The position numbers were made by a program, and so were the translations under genes. Positions 1 to 5,788 of a stretch of 5,788 nucleotides of DNA are shown one piece after another; position 1 is the first letter of the stretch; each line of letters begins with the position of its first letter. The stretch is from positions 1 to 5,788 of the forward strand of contig JAVBRX010000094.1 of the NCBI GenBank assembly GCA_031547465.1, written 5' to 3'. The notes under the pieces are model-generated. The model worked only from the letters and a program-made list of their open reading frames with translations, had not been told where the DNA came from and ran no database searches. The stretch comes from Hohaiivirga sp031547465 (GTDB lineage: Bacteria; Pseudomonadota; Alphaproteobacteria; Rhizobiales; Beijerinckiaceae).

Positions 1-1118
1 CCGACGAGCCGACTTCCGCCCTCGATGTGACAACGCAGGCGCAGATTCTCGATCTGATGCGTAATCTGGCGCGGGAAGATGGCGCAGGGTTGTTGCTCAT
101 CACCCATGATTTGGCGGTGGTTGCCGGAATGGCGGACCGCGTGGCGGTGATGCGCTCCGGAGAAGTGGTGGAATGCAGCGCCAATACCACTTTTTTTAAC
201 GGCCAGCGGCATCCGTATTCGCAGGCGTTGCTGGAAGCGAGCATCCATGTGCCGCCGCCGCGCCGTGATGCTCCGGTTCTCGGGCCGGTGCAGGCTCCGA
301 TCCTTCAGGCGGACGAGGTCGTGCGCAGCTATCGCGGACGTCGCCTCGGATTGTTCCGTTCTGCCCCGCATATTGCCGCCGTCGATCAGGTGAGCCTTTC
401 CATCTCGCCGGGGGAAAGTGTCGGTCTTGTCGGCGAATCCGGTTGCGGCAAGTCCACCCTGGCGCGGGCGTTGCTGGGGCTTGAAAGCCCACAGGGCGGA
501 CGTGTTTTGCATCGCGGGCGGGATATTGCCCTGATTTCCGGCAGCGATTTGCAAAGGCTGCATCGCGATGTCCAGGTGGTGTTTCAAGATCCTTACGGAT
601 CGTTCGATCCTCGCTACAGGGCTGGTAATCTGGTGGCGGAGCCGCTGCATCTGTTCAAGGGAGAGTTGACGAAGGCGGAGTGCATCGGGCGGGTTGCTCA
701 GGCCCTGGCCGAGGTCGGACTGAAACCGGAAGATGCGGAGAAATATCCGCACGAGTTTTCCGGCGGACAGCGACAGCGTTTGGCGATTGCCCGGGCGTTG
801 GTGACGCGACCCGCCCTTGTGGTACTCGATGAGCCTGTCTCGGCCCTCGATGCGCCGATCCGCGCCCAGGTTCTCGACCTTCTGGCCGATCTCCAGGCGC
901 GGCACGATCTGGCGTATCTCTTCGTTTCGCACGATCTGACGGTGGTGCGGGCGATTACCGACCGGGTGTTGGTGATGCGCCACGGAATCATCGTCGAGGA
1001 AGGCGCTACGGCGCAGGTATTCGAGACACCCCGGCACGAGTATACGCAGGCCCTGCTCGCCGCTTCGCCGGATTTGCGGCGCATCTTGGCCAGACGTTTC
1101 ATTACGAAACCGGATTAA
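1..1118 (+). CDS. Oligopeptide/dipeptide-type ABC importer, fused double ATPase subunit (5'-truncated)
   Basis: Cytoplasmic ATPase that would power import of peptides or similar solutes through a partner permease pair. The reading frame is open from base 3, where it already reads the Walker B/D-loop DEPTSALD, so the true start lies left of the window; the GTG at 27 is internal. Domain 1 shows its switch histidine (ITHD, His at 105-107) and an RHPYSQALL segment (about 207-233) typical of the C-terminal region of peptide-transporter ATPases. After a proline-rich linker, domain 2 is complete: Walker A GESGCGKST (432-458), Q-loop VFQDP (Gln 585-587), signature FSGGQRQR (756-779), Walker B/D-loop LDEPVSALD (825-851), switch SHD (His 930-932), and a HEYTQALLAASP tail (from 1035). 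The tandem arrangement matches GsiA, YejF and OppD-OppF fusions, but the substrate cannot be told from this part. All visible catalytic motifs are intact. Permease and binding-protein genes, if linked, lie outside the window. The stop TAA (1116-1118) overlaps the stop of the convergent gene. Confidence 0.93.
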   Translation, partial: DEPTSALDVTTQAQILDLMRNLAREDGAGLLLITHDLAVVAGMADRVAVMRSGEVVECSANTTFFNGQRHPYSQALLEASIHVPPPRRDAPVLGPVQAPILQADEVVRSYRGRRLGLFRSAPHIAAVDQVSLSISPGESVGLVGESGCGKSTLARALLGLESPQGGRVLHRGRDIALISGSDLQRLHRDVQVVFQDPYGSFDPRYRAGNLVAEPLHLFKGELTKAECIGRVAQALAEVGLKPEDAEKYPHEFSGGQRQRLAIARALVTRPALVVLDEPVSALDAPIRAQVLDLLADLQARHDLAYLFVSHDLTVVRAITDRVLVMRHGIIVEEGATAQVFETPRHEYTQALLAASPDLRRILARRFITKPD

Positions 1119-1843
1119 CCGATTGTCATATCGACGATCTCCGCCTCGGTTGTTTTGCTGACCGGGCATTCTCCGGCTACGCGCCCATGTCGCAGCACGA
1201 CGATACGGTCGGCGATCCTGAAAGCATCCGCTACGTGCCGAGTAACGAAAATTTGCGAGACATGCCCAGCTTTCAGCTTCTGCATCGTTGTGAAAAAGCG
1301 GTCGATGGCGTGAACGGACAGATGCGCCATCGGTTCGTCGAACACCACCAGTTTCAGATCGAATGAGGTCGCCCGGGCAATGGCGATTGACTGGCGCACG
1401 CCGCCGGAGAGCGACGCAATAGTCTGGTCTGCGGCAATTCCAGTAAGGCCAAGCCGGTCGAGCAGCACTCGCGCCTCCTGGTACATGCGCGCCCGGTCGA
1501 TGAACAGGCCCCACCGGCGCGGCCAGCGCCCGAGAAACAGATTGTGTGCGACATCGAGATCGCCGTAGAGCGCGTAATCCTGGAACACCATCTCAATGCC
1601 CCTGTCCCGCGCTGCCTGCGCCGAGGCGAAGCGGACGGGTGCGCCCTCGAAGCAGATTTCCCCCTCGTCCGGGGGATGGATGCCGCAAACGATTTTCATC
1701 AGGCTGGTTTTTCCTGCTGAATCGTTGCCGACAAGCGCCAAAACCTCGCCTTTTTCCAGCCGCAGGTCTACACGGTCCAGAATCAGAACCGAGCCGATCC
1801 GTTTGGTGATTTCGGAAAGAAGCAAAAGCGGAGATGTTGTCAT
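1115..1843 (-). CDS. Sugar-type (FrcA/RbsA-like) single-domain ABC ATPase with atypical H-loop
   Basis: A 242-residue nucleotide-binding protein that resembles the ATPases of CUT2 sugar importers such as FrcA. Visible motifs: Walker A GNDSAGKT (39-46), Q-loop VFQDY (Gln88), signature LSGGVRQ (145-151), Walker B LVVFDE (165-170) and the ADRIVVLRHGR segment (211-221) common in this family. Two places deviate. The D-loop region reads PMAHLS (171-176), where relatives usually have PTAAL, and the H-loop reads T-R-H (201-203), where relatives have S-H-N. By ungapped spacing from Glu170, Arg202 takes the switch-histidine position and His203 is one residue late. The frame is open upstream to 2008, but that extension runs through a palindromic repeat and shows no domain, so I take the ATG at 1843-1841. 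No Shine-Dalgarno sequence precedes it. No permease or sugar-binding protein gene adjoins it, so it is an orphan here. It may be an active ATPase serving a distant transporter, a regulatory ATPase, or a decaying gene; the frame itself is intact. Confidence 0.82.
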   Translation of the reverse strand: MTTSPLLLLSEITKRIGSVLILDRVDLRLEKGEVLALVGNDSAGKTSLMKIVCGIHPPDEGEICFEGAPVRFASAQAARDRGIEMVFQDYALYGDLDVAHNLFLGRWPRRWGLFIDRARMYQEARVLLDRLGLTGIAADQTIASLSGGVRQSIAIARATSFDLKLVVFDEPMAHLSVHAIDRFFTTMQKLKAGHVSQIFVTRHVADAFRIADRIVVLRHGRVAGECPVSKTTEAEIVDMTIG

Positions 1844-2158
1844 CGGGAGAGGCAGGAAAAGAACGGTTGCGCTTTTGATTAGAGCATTTTGCGTTGAAGT
1901 GGAATTCGGTTCAGCGGAACAAAATGCGGAAAGACAAAGGAGACTGGAGCAGATGCGTTTTCGTATCTGCTCTATTGCTGTCGGACTGAAGGATTTCAAT
2001 GCTATCATCGCCGATTTTCATATCAGCGACGAGGACAGGGAAGCTTTCTCTGTGGCGGGCGTCCAGGGGTGATGGGTTGAGTGATGATAGGCTGATCGAA
2101 GCTCGCTCAAGCAATTCAGATCTTGCAACCTTTCCCACAAAATGTCAGGGGGAGTCTT
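1844..2158. other. Divergent intergenic region between the sugar-type ATPase and uup
   Basis: These 315 bases separate two divergently transcribed genes, so promoters for both would be expected here. The left part holds the palindromic repeat at 1880-1974. The right part (1975-2146) has open frames on both strands but none with a ribosome-binding site or a recognisable family. I found no convincing paired -35/-10 elements; TATCAT at 2003-2008 resembles a -10 box but has no -35 partner at 16-18 bp. The last bases hold the uup Shine-Dalgarno sequence. Confidence 0.6.
1880..1974. repeat. 95-bp palindromic intergenic repeat (rhizobial RIME-like)
   Basis: The element is bounded by perfect 7-bp inverted ends, TAGAGCA (1880-1886) and TGCTCTA (1968-1974). 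Inside are two hairpins. The first has an 8-bp perfect stem, GCATTTTG (1884-1891) with CAAAATGC (1920-1927), and a nested GTTC-AGCG-GAAC (1909-1920). The second has an 11-bp stem with one G-T wobble, GAGCAGATGCG (1947-1957) with CGTATCTGCTC (1962-1972), around a TTTT loop. The wording GAGCATTTT...GAAGTGGAATTCGGTTC is familiar to me from dispersed palindromic repeats between genes in Hyphomicrobiales; the link to named families such as RIME or Bru-RS is inference. No T-run follows the stem on either strand, so it is not a standard intrinsic terminator. Only one copy occurs in this window. Confidence 0.75.
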
Positions 2159-2169
2159 ATGGCTCCCCC
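2148..2169 (+). promoter_or_regulatory. Hairpin enclosing the uup ribosome-binding site and start codon
   Basis: GGGGGAG (2148-2154), which includes the GGAG Shine-Dalgarno core (2151-2154), is perfectly complementary to CTCCCCC (2163-2169) just inside the coding region. The resulting 7-bp stem has six G-C pairs, and its 8-base loop TCTTATGG carries the ATG (2159-2161). In mRNA this would hide the ribosome-binding site, so translation could depend on melting of the stem by a protein, a small RNA, temperature or an upstream ribosome. The complementarity is seen directly; a regulatory role is inference. Confidence 0.5.
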
Positions 2170-4030
2170 GTTATTGTATTTACAGGACATTGCGCTGACA
2201 TTCGGCGGACACCCCCTGATCGGGCGTGCCGAACTGTCGGTGATTCCGGGGGAACGAATCTGTCTGGTCGGTCGCAACGGGTCGGGCAAGTCGACATTGC
2301 TGAAAATCGCCGCAGGGGAGATCGAAGCCGATCGTGGCGAGCGGTTTGTGCAGCCGGGCGCGACTCTGCGCTATCTGCCGCAGGAGCCTGATCTGTCCGG
2401 CTTCGATACCGTTCTCGATTTTGTCGAGGCGGGTTTAAGTCCCGGAGACGATATTTACTGGGCGCGTTACTGCCTTGAACAACTCGGGATGAGCGGCGTG
2501 GAAACGCCCGGAAACCTCTCCGGCGGGGAGGCGCGCCGCGCCGCGCTTGCCAGGGTTCTGGCACCGAAACCCGATATTCTGCTTCTCGATGAGCCGACGA
2601 ACCACCTCGATCTGCCCGCTATCGAATGGCTTGAGCAGGAGCTAAAGAACCTGCGCTCGGCCTTGGTGCTCATCAGTCATGATCGCCGTTTTCTCGAAGG
2701 ATTGGCGCAGGCGACGGTCTGGCTTGACCGCGGTGCGACGCGCCGCCTGCCGAAAGGTTTCGCCTTCTTCGAGGAATGGCGTGACGCCGTGTTGATGGAA
2801 GAAGAGCGCGACGCCCACAAACTTGACCGCAAGCTGGTGGCGGAGGCGGATTGGCTGCGTTACGGCGTTACGGCCCGCCGCAAGCGTAATGTCCGCCGTC
2901 TTGCCGACCTGCACGAGTTGCGCCGCAAGCGCCGTGAGATGAAATCCGCTCCCGGTGACGTCAAGCTGACGGTGAGCGAGGCTGAAGCGTCCGGAACTCT
3001 GGTGATCGAAGCCGAGGGCGTATCAAAAGGTTATGATGGACGCCAGGTGGTGCGCGATCTGTCGTTGCGGCTGCTGCGCGGCGACCGGCTCGGGCTTGTT
3101 GGCCCGAATGGCGCGGGAAAGACGACGATTCTCAATCTGCTGACGGGTGAGATGCCGCCGGATTCCGGGACAGTAAAAATCGGCGCCAACGTGCAGATGG
3201 TGATTCTCGATCAGCGTCGCGCCAGTCTCGATCCGGCGATGACCGTTGCCGAAACCCTGACTGGCGGGCGCGGCGATTCAGTGACTGTCGGCGGGCAGAC
3301 GAAGCATGTTGTCGGCTATATGAAGGATTTTCTGTTTGCCCCCGAACAGGCGCGGATGCCGGTGAGCGCCCTGTCCGGGGGCGAGCGTAACCGGCTGATG
3401 ATTGCCCGCGCTTTGGCTCAGTCCTCGAATCTCCTGGTGATGGACGAACCGACCAATGATCTCGATCTCGATACCCTCGATTTGCTTCAGGAAATGGTAG
3501 CGGATTATCCCGGTGCGGTGCTGTTGGTCAGTCACGACCGTGATTTTCTCGATCGTACCGTCGGTTCAGTGCTGATGGCGGAGGGCGACGGGCGTTGGCT
3601 GGAATATGCCGGCGGTTATGCCGATATGGTCGCGCAGCGCGGGCGCGGGGTCGAGGCGCGTAACCATTCCGGCTTTATCAGGGAAACGGCAGAGCGCAGG
3701 AAGACTGGCGATGCGCAGGGAAAAAATGCGCAAACGGAAGCAGGGGGAGCGGACAATGCGGGGAAGACGCCCGAACCGCCGACGCCGCAAAAACGCAAAT
3801 TGTCTTTCAACGAGCAGCATGATCTGCGCACTCTGCCGGAGCGAATCGCAGCCTTGGAGGCGAAGATTATCGAATGTCGGCAGATTTTGTCCGATTCGTC
3901 CCTGTATGGTCGGGACCCGAATCGCTTTGCCGCAACCTCCGAATCCCTTGTCCGGTTTGAGAGCGACCTGGCGGTGGCCGAGGAGCGCTGGTTGACGCTG
4001 GAAATGCTGCGTGAGGAATTACTCGGCTGA
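2159..4030 (+). CDS. uup: Uup-type ABC-F ATPase
   Basis: A complete 623-residue soluble protein with two ATPase domains and no membrane segment, as in the ABC-F family, whose members act on ribosomes rather than in transport. Domain 1: Walker A GRNGSGKST (38-46), signature LSGGE (120-124), Walker B/D-loop ILLLDEPTNHLD (140-151), switch SHDRRF (173-178). A charged interdomain linker (about 210-275, with EEERDAHKLDRKL and ARRKRN) corresponds to the tRNA-contacting PtIM segment. Domain 2: Walker A GPNGAGKTT (315-323), signature LSGGE (405-409), Walker B LLVMDEPTNDLD (425-436), switch SHDRDF (458-463). A low-complexity hydrophilic stretch (about 493-543) leads to the Uup-type coiled-coil C-terminal domain (about 544-623). 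In E. coli, Uup has been tied to precise transposon excision and to ribosome-linked functions, and this C-terminal domain binds DNA. The ATG at 2159 is chosen because AGGGGGAG ends 4 bases before it; an in-frame TTG at 2123 lacks such a site. All catalytic motifs are intact, and length and domain order match E. coli Uup. It is transcribed alone as far as the window shows. Confidence 0.95.
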   Translation: MAPPLLYLQDIALTFGGHPLIGRAELSVIPGERICLVGRNGSGKSTLLKIAAGEIEADRGERFVQPGATLRYLPQEPDLSGFDTVLDFVEAGLSPGDDIYWARYCLEQLGMSGVETPGNLSGGEARRAALARVLAPKPDILLLDEPTNHLDLPAIEWLEQELKNLRSALVLISHDRRFLEGLAQATVWLDRGATRRLPKGFAFFEEWRDAVLMEEERDAHKLDRKLVAEADWLRYGVTARRKRNVRRLADLHELRRKRREMKSAPGDVKLTVSEAEASGTLVIEAEGVSKGYDGRQVVRDLSLRLLRGDRLGLVGPNGAGKTTILNLLTGEMPPDSGTVKIGANVQMVILDQRRASLDPAMTVAETLTGGRGDSVTVGGQTKHVVGYMKDFLFAPEQARMPVSALSGGERNRLMIARALAQSSNLLVMDEPTNDLDLDTLDLLQEMVADYPGAVLLVSHDRDFLDRTVGSVLMAEGDGRWLEYAGGYADMVAQRGRGVEARNHSGFIRETAERRKTGDAQGKNAQTEAGGADNAGKTPEPPTPQKRKLSFNEQHDLRTLPERIAALEAKIIECRQILSDSSLYGRDPNRFAATSESLVRFESDLAVAEERWLTLEMLREELLG

Positions 4031-4404
4031 GACTCTGATTCTGTCGATGGAATCCCGGAAGGGGTTAAAAACGCACAAAATGCAGAGGGATTTCCGGCTG
4101 AAAGCCGATGAAAGCCTTGGGCTGGAAGCCTCGAACGAATCAGATGATGGGCTTTCGTTATGCCTGATGACATGGTTTTTTCACTTTTCCACGATCGTCA
4201 GATGTAGCGGCAGAACAGGCGAGGATCTGTTTGGTAAATTGGCTGCAAACCGTTAAACCCTTTATTTACCATGATTTTACATGCGTGATCTGGGTATGAT
4301 CCGATAGTGGCCTTTGTGCAACATGGTCATGAAAAGGCCGCCGATTAACCCGTTTTGTGGTTTGTTTCGATTGATTGCCGCAAAAGGCTGGGCCATTGTG
4401 CCGT

Positions 4405-4428
4405 CACGACAGGGGGCGCCCAGTCGTG
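4405..4428 (+). promoter_or_regulatory. Strong dyad/hairpin upstream of the porin
   Basis: CACGAC (4405-4410) and GTCGTG (4423-4428) are perfect inverted repeats. Past one A-A mismatch, GGG (4412-4414) pairs with CCC (4419-4421) around the loop GGCG. This makes a nine-pair stem with one mismatch, 129 bases before the porin ATG. Only a weak TTTGT follows, so it is a poor intrinsic terminator. It could be a leader-RNA structure or a DNA operator dyad; the sequence does not decide between them. Confidence 0.45.
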
Positions 4429-4545
4429 TTTGTCAGTGTCCAATTTTGGCACGGGCAAATTCAAGGGGAACAGGCGCATGTGGTCACGGGCTTCATCCGA
4501 AGCTGGAGAGACACTAAAGCCCGCCCCAAGGGTCTCGAAAACTTT

Positions 4546-4550
4546 GGAGG
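4546..4550 (+). promoter_or_regulatory. Porin ribosome-binding site
   Basis: GGAGG lies 6 bases before the ATG at 4557-4559, a near-ideal Shine-Dalgarno site that fixes the porin start. A weak five-pair A-T-rich complement, AAAAC (4538-4542) with GTTTT (4550-4554), would place most of the site in an open loop. Confidence 0.85.
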
Positions 4551-4556
4551 TTTTAC

Positions 4557-5788
4557 ATGAAGCTCGTTAAGAGTCTTCTCCTCGGCTCCGCCGCTGGATT
4601 TGCTATGGTCGCCGGAGCTCAGGCTGCCGATCTTCCCGTGAAGAAGGCTGTTGAGTATGTGAAGGTCTGCTCCGTGCACGGTGCTGGCTTCTTCTACATC
4701 CCCGGCTCCGACACCTGCATCAAGATTGGTGGTATGGTTCGCGCCGAAGTCCTCGCTCGTAATTACGACGATTTTGAGGATGCTCGGGATCAGGTTGGCT
4801 GGCGCACCCGCGTCAACATCGACGTCGATGCCCGCACGGCGACTGCTTATGGCACCGTTCGCGCGTTCATCCGCGCCGAGTTGAACTCTAACTCCGGCTC
4901 GCCCTATGGTGCTCCTCTGTTCGATACTCAGGGCACGGGCTTCATCCGTCGCGGCTTCGTGCAGTTCGCCGGTCTGACCGCCGGTCGCGCCGTTTCGTTC
5001 TTCGATTTCTCGGAAGGCACGAACTGGGGCACGCTGCGCTTCTCTGACGGCGTCGTCGTTGACCTGTTGGCCTACACCGCCACGTTCGGTAACGGCATGT
5101 CTGCTACGATCGGCATCGAAGATCCGGCCAACCGTCGCAATGCGCCGCTGGGTGGGTATCTTGGTGGCACGCGCATCCCGGATGTCGTTGCGAATTTCCG
5201 CATTGATCAGGCTTGGGGTTCGGTCCAGCTCTCCGGTGCTCTGCATGAGATCAACGTTGATAATGAGAACCTCATTAGCGATGGCTGGATCCTTCCGGGT
5301 CAGGACGCTGATAGCGAATACGGTTATGCGATTGGCCTCGGTGCCAAGCTCAACCTCAACATGCTCGCCCCCGGCGATTATCTGTGGTTGAATGCGACCT
5401 ATGCTGATGGTGCCCTTGGTTATATCGGCTTCGATATGAATGGCGGCCTTGGCCTTGCTGAAGACGCAGCACTGGTCCAGTATCTTGCCACCGGCAATGC
5501 TGGTATTGAGACCAACAAGGGCTGGCAGGTTTCGGCTGGCTTCCAGCACTACTGGACCCCGAACTTCCGTTCGAGCATCTTCGGTTCGTACGCGATGGTT
5601 GACGGCATTGATGATTCTCTCGGCGTCTCCATCCTGCCGGAGTTCACAGAATACCGCATCGGTCTCCAGAACGTGTGGATGCCGACCAAGGGTCTCGATA
5701 TCGGTCTTGAACTCCTTTACTGGAACCAGGAAGCTACGCGGAAAAATGGCGTTGGTATTGCTGACACCAGCGCGGACTTCGACGCTTA
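4557..5788 (+). CDS. Porin_2-family outer-membrane porin (3'-truncated)
   Basis: The first 410 codons of a general-diffusion porin of the Hyphomicrobiales, related to Brucella Omp2a/Omp2b; the frame stays open to the right edge and no stop is seen. Residues 1-23 form a signal peptide: positive MKLVK, hydrophobic core, and AQA followed by ADLPVKK, so cleavage is expected after Ala23. The mature N-terminus carries the family hallmark VEYVKVCSVHGAGFFYIPG and DTCIKIGG, with Cys38 and Cys54 likely to form a disulfide. Later FGNGMSATIGIEDP fits the family. The rest alternates short amphipathic strands ending in aromatic residues with Gly/Asp/Asn-rich loops, as in a beta-barrel, and would sit in the outer membrane as a channel for small hydrophilic solutes. 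Codons are strongly biased (GGC/GGT, ATC, AAC, GCT), unlike the neighbouring genes, which together with the strong ribosome-binding site suggests high expression. That bias also leaves a long empty frame open on the opposite strand. The symbol is left blank because porin paralogues cannot be told apart here. Confidence 0.93.
   Translation, partial: MKLVKSLLLGSAAGFAMVAGAQAADLPVKKAVEYVKVCSVHGAGFFYIPGSDTCIKIGGMVRAEVLARNYDDFEDARDQVGWRTRVNIDVDARTATAYGTVRAFIRAELNSNSGSPYGAPLFDTQGTGFIRRGFVQFAGLTAGRAVSFFDFSEGTNWGTLRFSDGVVVDLLAYTATFGNGMSATIGIEDPANRRNAPLGGYLGGTRIPDVVANFRIDQAWGSVQLSGALHEINVDNENLISDGWILPGQDADSEYGYAIGLGAKLNLNMLAPGDYLWLNATYADGALGYIGFDMNGGLGLAEDAALVQYLATGNAGIETNKGWQVSAGFQHYWTPNFRSSIFGSYAMVDGIDDSLGVSILPEFTEYRIGLQNVWMPTKGLDIGLELLYWNQEATRKNGVGIADTSADFDA

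Larger units (their letters stand above)
4031..4556 (+). other. Long intergenic region / probable porin promoter and leader
   Basis: These 526 bases lie between uup and the porin, both on the plus strand. Short open frames occur but none has a ribosome-binding site or a recognisable product. Just after uup, GAAAGCC occurs at 4100-4106 and 4110-4116, with a shortened GAAGCC at 4125-4130; the complement GGCTTTC follows at 4150-4156 and a T6 run at 4176-4181, a possible but non-canonical transcription end. The stretch around 4254-4300 is A+T-rich and contains TATGAT (4295-4300), the best -10-like hexamer, with no good -35 at 16-18 bp. Further on are the dyad at 4405-4428 and a 7-bp complement CGGGCTT (4487-4493)/AAGCCCG (4517-4523) near the start. 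The porin promoter probably lies somewhere here, but I cannot fix it. Confidence 0.55.

Noticed and set aside
698..1102. A 134-codon minus-strand frame opposite the peptide-type ATPase
   Set aside because: It lies opposite the motif-rich second ATPase domain; its arginine- and serine-rich translation is typical of a shadow frame.
1947..1972. Intrinsic terminator
   Set aside because: The stem is strong, but no T-run follows on either strand and it forms one half of the palindromic repeat.
1844..2008. A 55-codon N-terminal extension of the minus-strand ABC ATPase
   Set aside because: Most of it is the palindromic repeat, it resembles no ATPase N-terminus, and the ATPase domain begins normally just after the ATG at 1843.
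1596..2072. A 158-codon plus-strand frame whose end reads somewhat protein-like
   Set aside because: It runs antisense through the Walker A region of the sugar-type ATPase and then through the repeat, with no recognisable domain or ribosome-binding site.
2123..2158. Upstream in-frame TTG start for uup
   Set aside because: It has no Shine-Dalgarno site and adds residues not expected in Uup, whereas the ATG at 2159 has AGGGGGAG 4 bases before it.
2142..2198. An 18-codon out-of-frame ATG reading frame that overlaps the uup start
   Set aside because: It could in principle melt the start hairpin, but it has no ribosome-binding site, so there is no support for its translation.
4011..4256. An 81-codon GTG-initiated frame that overlaps the end of uup
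   Set aside because: No Shine-Dalgarno site precedes the GTG and the translation resembles no known family; its length is compatible with chance.
4253..4268. Possible CtrA-type site (TTAA-N7-TTAA) before the porin
   Set aside because: The first half TTAA (4253-4256) is present, but the second half at the required spacing reads ATTT, so the match is only partial.
4314..4517. Short plus-strand frames ahead of the porin (67, 71 and 61 codons)
   Set aside because: They overlap one another in different frames, have no ribosome-binding sites and run through the hairpin at 4405-4428.
4461..5549. A 362-codon open frame on the minus strand opposite the porin
   Set aside because: It lies opposite a porin frame with signal peptide, family motifs and a strong ribosome-binding site. 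Its openness follows from the porin's codon bias, and its translation shows no family.

Overview
The window looks like chromosomal DNA of an alphaproteobacterium, most likely in the Hyphomicrobiales (Rhizobiales). The clearest marker is the last gene, a Porin_2-family outer-membrane porin related to Brucella Omp2 and to the porins of Bradyrhizobium-like bacteria. A palindromic intergenic repeat that resembles rhizobial mosaic elements, and the moderately high G+C of the genes, fit this. I cannot place it below order level with confidence.

Layout from left to right: (1) 1-1118, plus strand, the 3' part of a double-ATPase ABC subunit of the oligopeptide/dipeptide importer class (OppDF/GsiA/YejF type), cut by the left edge inside its first ATPase domain. 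(2) 1115-1843, minus strand, a single-domain sugar-type (FrcA/RbsA-like) ABC ATPase with an unusual H-loop. It converges on gene 1, and the two TAA stops overlap in the palindrome TTAA. (3) 1844-2158, a divergent intergenic region holding a 95-bp palindromic repeat (1880-1974). (4) 2159-4030, plus strand, a complete Uup-type ABC-F ATPase whose Shine-Dalgarno sequence lies in one arm of a 7-bp GC-rich hairpin with the ATG in the loop. (5) 4031-4556, a 526-bp gap with no convincing gene, including a hairpin at 4405-4428, that leads into (6) 4557-5788, plus strand, the first 410 codons of the porin, cut by the right edge.

Three of the four genes are ABC ATPases, but of three different classes (peptide import, sugar import, and soluble ABC-F). 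Strand changes and intergenic gaps show that they are not one operon. No permease or substrate-binding protein is visible; partners of the peptide-type ATPase could lie upstream of the left edge, whereas the sugar-type ATPase appears to be an orphan. The porin stands apart behind a long upstream region, with a strong ribosome-binding site and strongly biased codons, as expected of an abundant envelope protein.

I do not see a clearly new multi-gene system. The observations most worth following are the hairpin over the uup start, the deviant H-loop of the orphan sugar-type ATPase, and the palindromic repeat placed where that gene's promoter would be expected.
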